Below, in pieces: positions 33,255-36,677 of a stretch of DNA of 36,677 nt. Position 1 is the stretch's first letter, and every line of letters starts with the position of its first letter. The notes beneath the pieces were generated by a model, which searched no databases, was not told where the DNA came from, and worked only from the letters and a program-made list of their open reading frames with translations. The DNA is from an uncultured Bacteroidales bacterium (lineage in GTDB: Bacteria; Bacteroidota; Bacteroidia; Bacteroidales; FEN-979), in assembly GCA_903875045.1 (NCBI GenBank), contig CAIQUS010000187.1:1-36677 (forward strand), in the 5' to 3' direction. The translations under genes were made by a program, and so were the position numbers.

Positions 33255-35024
33255 ATGGCAAGTGACTTGAAAAAGAAACAGGTGAACAAAAAGCCCGTTA
33301 AAAAGGCGGTTTCTCTTAGTGAAAAGTCCCCAACCGCGTTATCCGGGAATATAAACCTGTACCTGTTTTATGGTTCAATGGTTTTGTTGTTCATTATCAG
33401 TTTGATCACCTTCTCTCCGATGGTTAGCAACGATTTCATAACAACCTGGGATGACAGCATTTATGTTATCCAGAACCAACTCCTTCATGATCTCTCCTGG
33501 CAGGGCATCGTCAATATTTTTGCTTATGGCGATGATTTTCAAAAAACCGTCAATAACTATCATCCGCTTACCATTGTATCACTCGCAGTAAATTACAAGG
33601 TGTCAGGATTGTCTCCCGCCTCTTTTCATGCGACCAACATGGTCCTGCACGGGTTCAATGCCATTCTCGCATTTCTTTTCGTTTATTTCCTGAGCAACCG
33701 AAAAATGTGGCCCGCTGTGATTACCGGGCTCTTTTTTGCAGTCCACCCGATGCATATCGAATCGGTGGCCTGGGTTTCAGAGCGAAAAGATGTTTTATAT
33801 ACTTTTTTCTTTCTGGCAGGATTAATTGCCTATCTGAAATATCTTGAAGATAATAAAGTGTGGAAACTGGCTTTGGTATTCATGCTTTTTGTTTTTTCGT
33901 GTTTGTCCAAAGCAATGGCTGTTCCGTTTCCTTTGATCCTGTTGCTGGTCGACTATTTTCTGCGCAGGAAATTCTCATGGAAACTCATCATTGAAAAAAT
34001 TCCTTTTTTTATTATCGCCATGGTCATCGGGATCATGTCTGTCCATCTGCAATCTATCAGTGCCATCAACAAATTTGAAACCTTCACTTTGTTCCAGCGC
34101 ATCATGCATGCTTCGTTTGGTTTCTTCTCATACATTATAAAATTCTTTAACCCCTCCGATCTGTCTGCATTCTATCCATATCCGGCTATAACCACAACCG
34201 GACTCCTGCCCTTGCCGTTCAGGATCGCACCATATTTTTTTCTCCTGGTTGCCGGTGTTCTTGCCTGGACTGCTACAAGAAAAGGAGAGACCCCGCGTGT
34301 AATTGTTTTCGGGATACTCTTCTATTTCTTCACCATTGCCCTTGTCCTTCAATTTCTTTCGGTAGGGAAAGCAATCATGGCCGATCGATACACCTACATT
34401 CCCTATATCGGGCTCTCCTTTATCCTGGGAATGGTTATCGACTATTATATTCACAGGAAATCATCCTTAAAATACATCGGTTATGGTCTTGCGGCAGTTT
34501 CACTGTTTATGTGTATTGTATTTTCAGTTATGACGTATTCACATATCAAAGTATGGAAAAACGACATCACGTTATGGTCAAACGCACTTGCTCAGTACCC
34601 TGACGGACGCTTGAATTTTATCTATGAAAAGCGGGCAGGCCAGTATTTGCTCAAAGACCAGTATGAAGCTGCCATGGCTGATTACATGATTATAACCGCC
34701 AGCGATCCCCGTAATGAGAATGCCCTCGAGTCAATTGGCAGGATCTATGGAAAATACTACAATGACATGGGAAAAGCTGTTGAAAACCTGGAAAAGGCTT
34801 ATGCAGTGAACCCCAAAAACCCTTCGGTACTGAAAAGCCTCGGGGTGGCTATGGGTATAAAAGGTGACTTTCAGAAATCGCTTGAGTACCTGCTGCAGGC
34901 TTATCAAGTTGACAAAGCCGATACAACCCTGCTACGAAATATTTCCGCAAGTTATTTTAATGTGGGAAATTCCGTTAAAGGCAATGAATTTGATCAGCTT
35001 GCCCGGTCGATGAAATCGAAATAG
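33255..35024 (+). CDS. TMTC-like membrane glycosyltransferase with C-terminal TPRs
   Basis: A 589-residue inner-membrane protein. A lysine-rich N-terminus (1-28) leads to a first membrane helix (about 33-52), then a loop with WDD (D66, D67), matching the acidic pair of GT-C glycosyltransferases. LTIVSLAVNYKVSGL, HPMHIESVAWVSERKDVLY and LSKAMAVPFPLILLLVDYF are typical of the TMTC/O-mannosyltransferase-like family. About ten membrane helices run to about 430. Residues about 455-589 contain three tetratricopeptide repeats (Y-A-A-D-I pattern, AVENLEKAYAVNPKNP, SLEYLLQAYQVDKAD). It likely moves a sugar from a lipid carrier to a protein or glycan on the periplasmic side; the acceptor is unknown. 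O-glycosylation of the exported T9SS proteins is a reasonable but untested idea. It sits between the barrel-protein gene and the ClC gene. Confidence 0.82.
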   Translation: MASDLKKKQVNKKPVKKAVSLSEKSPTALSGNINLYLFYGSMVLLFIISLITFSPMVSNDFITTWDDSIYVIQNQLLHDLSWQGIVNIFAYGDDFQKTVNNYHPLTIVSLAVNYKVSGLSPASFHATNMVLHGFNAILAFLFVYFLSNRKMWPAVITGLFFAVHPMHIESVAWVSERKDVLYTFFFLAGLIAYLKYLEDNKVWKLALVFMLFVFSCLSKAMAVPFPLILLLVDYFLRRKFSWKLIIEKIPFFIIAMVIGIMSVHLQSISAINKFETFTLFQRIMHASFGFFSYIIKFFNPSDLSAFYPYPAITTTGLLPLPFRIAPYFFLLVAGVLAWTATRKGETPRVIVFGILFYFFTIALVLQFLSVGKAIMADRYTYIPYIGLSFILGMVIDYYIHRKSSLKYIGYGLAAVSLFMCIVFSVMTYSHIKVWKNDITLWSNALAQYPDGRLNFIYEKRAGQYLLKDQYEAAMADYMIITASDPRNENALESIGRIYGKYYNDMGKAVENLEKAYAVNPKNPSVLKSLGVAMGIKGDFQKSLEYLLQAYQVDKADTTLLRNISASYFNVGNSVKGNEFDQLARSMKSK

Positions 35025-35026
35025 GT

Positions 35027-35034
35027 TACATTTG
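35027..35034 (+). promoter_or_regulatory. -7-like motif in the 17-base gap before the ClC gene
   Basis: TACATTTG fits TAnnTTTG, but its position would start transcription at about the ATG (35042), giving a leaderless mRNA. It may be a chance match in a cotranscribed pair. Confidence 0.3.
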
Positions 35035-35041
35035 CATTCAC

Positions 35042-36677
35042 ATGCTTCCAAAATCCATCACAGGTAAACTACTGGTTTGGCGGTTACGCCACATCAAACA
35101 ACGGCCATTCGTGCTGATTCTCAGTATTTTGGTAGGAATTGGCAGCGGGCTGGCCGCAGTTACCCTGAAAAATACGCTCTATTATACCAATTACATACTC
35201 ACAAACGGATTTAGTTACCATGCCATTTACTACCTCTATCTTGCATTTCCGTTAATCGGGATCATTCTCACCGTTCTTTTTATCCGGTATCTTGTCAAAG
35301 ATAATATCAGCCATGGCGTCAGCAAAGTTTTATACGCCATTTCGAAAAACAATAGCCAGATCAAACCTCACAACACCTTTTCATCTCTGATTGCCTGTAC
35401 CCTGACATTGGGTTTTGGCGGTTCAGTGGGACCTGAAGCGCCTATTGTACTTACAGGTTCAGCCATCGGATCAAACCTTGCCCGCTTGTTCAGGCTCGAT
35501 TATAAAACCACCACCATGCTCATTGGTTGCGGTGCTGCAGGAGCCATTGCCGGTATTTTTGAAGCACCTATTGCAGGAGCGGTTTTTGTACTGGAAATTC
35601 TGATGCTTGACCTCACAATGACCACACTGATCCCACTGCTGATCACTACAGTTACGGCATCGCTTGTCTCTTTCCTTCTGATGGGAAATGAAGTTTTATT
35701 TTCATTTACCTTAAGCAGCCCCTTCATTCTCCGTCACATCCCCTTCTACATCCTCCTTGGCGGTTTTACAGGTTTGGTCTCGGTTTTCTTTATCCGCGGA
35801 AGTATCGGAATTGAATCATTTTTAAAGAAATTTTCACCACCATTCAGGATTGGGATTGCCGGACTTTCGCTCGCCATCCTTATTTTCGCCTACCCTTCGC
35901 TGTTCGGGGAAGGCTATACAATTTTAAAACAAGTCATTAACGGCCATGCGGAGGTCATCGGAAATTCGACGCTATTCGGTCTGTTGAAACAAAACAACTG
36001 GTCATTTCTGGTTATCATTTTCGGACTGATCATCATGAAAGTTTTTGCCATGGCATTGACACAGGGCAGCGGTGGAATAGGTGGCACCTTTGCACCTGCA
36101 ATTTTTGTCGGGGCAATTTCCGGGTATTTTTTTGCCAGCCTGCTCAATACAGTGTTCGGGCTTAACATTTCACAAAGCAACTTTGCCCTGGTAGGCATGG
36201 CTGGTGTAATGGCAGGTGTGATGCATGCCCCACTCACGGCTATTTTCCTCATTGCAGAAATTACCGGAGGATATCTGTTGCTGACACCACTCATTATGGT
36301 GTCGGCAATTGCCTATCTCACCTCCCATCTGTTTGAAAGTCACTCAATTTACACAAGGCAGCTTGCTGCACGTAAAGAACTCATCACCCATGACAAGGAC
36401 AAAGCGGTACTCTCATTTATGTCGCCCCGCCATTTGATTGAGACAAACTTTGCACAGGTTGATCCGGAAGCCACGCTGGGTCAACTCGTAAAGGTTGTCG
36501 CAAAGGCGTCACGCAATATTTTTCCGGTAGTTGATAAGGAAGGCACCTTTTATGGCCTTGTGATGCTCGACAACATCCGCCAGATCATGTTCGATCAGTC
36601 CATTTATGAAGTTACCTATGTAAAAGATCTTCTGTTTATGCCTGACTACTCCATTAACCCGGACGATTCGATGGACA
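35042..36677 (+). CDS. ClC-family chloride channel/antiporter with CBS domain, cut by the window end
   Basis: The frame is open from the ATG at 35042 to the right edge (545 codons) and lacks its C-terminus. It has about ten membrane helices with ClC signatures. GSVGPEAP (G127-P134) is the second selectivity motif, with E132 as the gating glutamate. GSGGIGGTFAP (near 342-352) is the third motif, and LIAEITGG follows. The first motif, GSGIP in E. coli ClcA, is replaced by SHGVS (90-94), so the chloride-contacting Ser is His here and the Pro is Ser. From about residue 458 (LSFMSPRHLIE) a first CBS domain begins (IFPVVDKEGTFYGLVMLDNI) and the frame exits in the linker to a second. It lies 17 bases after the TMTC-like gene. 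Transport mode (channel or H+/Cl- exchange) cannot be told. Confidence 0.9.
   Translation, partial: MLPKSITGKLLVWRLRHIKQRPFVLILSILVGIGSGLAAVTLKNTLYYTNYILTNGFSYHAIYYLYLAFPLIGIILTVLFIRYLVKDNISHGVSKVLYAISKNNSQIKPHNTFSSLIACTLTLGFGGSVGPEAPIVLTGSAIGSNLARLFRLDYKTTTMLIGCGAAGAIAGIFEAPIAGAVFVLEILMLDLTMTTLIPLLITTVTASLVSFLLMGNEVLFSFTLSSPFILRHIPFYILLGGFTGLVSVFFIRGSIGIESFLKKFSPPFRIGIAGLSLAILIFAYPSLFGEGYTILKQVINGHAEVIGNSTLFGLLKQNNWSFLVIIFGLIIMKVFAMALTQGSGGIGGTFAPAIFVGAISGYFFASLLNTVFGLNISQSNFALVGMAGVMAGVMHAPLTAIFLIAEITGGYLLLTPLIMVSAIAYLTSHLFESHSIYTRQLAARKELITHDKDKAVLSFMSPRHLIETNFAQVDPEATLGQLVKVVAKASRNIFPVVDKEGTFYGLVMLDNIRQIMFDQSIYEVTYVKDLLFMPDYSINPDDSMD

Overview
The window looks like chromosomal DNA from a member of the Bacteroidota, probably a Bacteroidales or Lentimicrobium-like environmental lineage. 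Four kinds of evidence support this. Five large secreted proteins carry type IX secretion (T9SS) C-terminal sorting domains. Most genes start without a clear Shine-Dalgarno sequence. Many starts are preceded by the Bacteroidota -7 promoter motif TAnnTTTG. Part of the futalosine menaquinone pathway is present. The lineage is my inference; no rRNA or tRNA gene lies in the window. The longest stretch without a gene is about 240 bases.

Layout. The first 121 bases hold the tail of an unidentified protein. A minus-strand run follows: an MFS transporter (5599-7017), a C10-peptidase-like T9SS protein that appears to have lost its catalytic cysteine (3000-5483), a trypsin-fold T9SS protease (1325-2989) and mqnE (164-1318). 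The last three are tightly spaced. On the plus strand come mqnB (7138-7833), mqnD (7989-8792) and a divergent diaminopimelate-decarboxylase-like enzyme (8880-10223). With mqnE, the window thus holds three steps of menaquinone synthesis from chorismate via futalosine. A two-gene minus-strand pair (11407 to 10225) encodes a Fibrobacter-type paralogous-domain protein and a small CarD/Tudor-like protein. hldD (11632-12630) makes the heptose sugar nucleotide for LPS and carries a two-copy 24-base in-frame insertion.

From 12871 to 30305 lie three consecutive T9SS giants of 3041, 1869 and 767 residues. Each has a different N-terminal half: beta-helices, FN3 domains with a solenoid, or a cohesin-like domain. 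All three share a C-terminal half of PKD-like modules, an Ig-like module and a T9SS tail. The PKD modules are of two subtypes in the order A-B(n)-A-A, with n = 5, 3 and 2. The first two genes end in the same terminator hairpin. The third overlaps by ATGA with a 965-residue protein containing HExxH, a beta-propeller and a predicted outer-membrane barrel. The window ends with a TMTC-like membrane glycosyltransferase with TPRs and a ClC-type chloride channel/antiporter that runs off the end.

Small-scale structure. Seven-base tandem repeat arrays sit at or just after stop codons (mqnE, mqnD, the 1869-residue gene, and as a related inverted form the 3041-residue gene). A similar G-rich repeat has entered hldD in frame. 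I saw no CRISPR array, phage, complete insertion sequence, RNA gene or replication origin. I did not find a convincing wholly new system. The strongest oddities are the A-B(n)-A-A surface-protein family, the C10 pseudo-peptidase candidate, the repeat-at-stop-codon pattern and the decarboxylase with an altered substrate motif.
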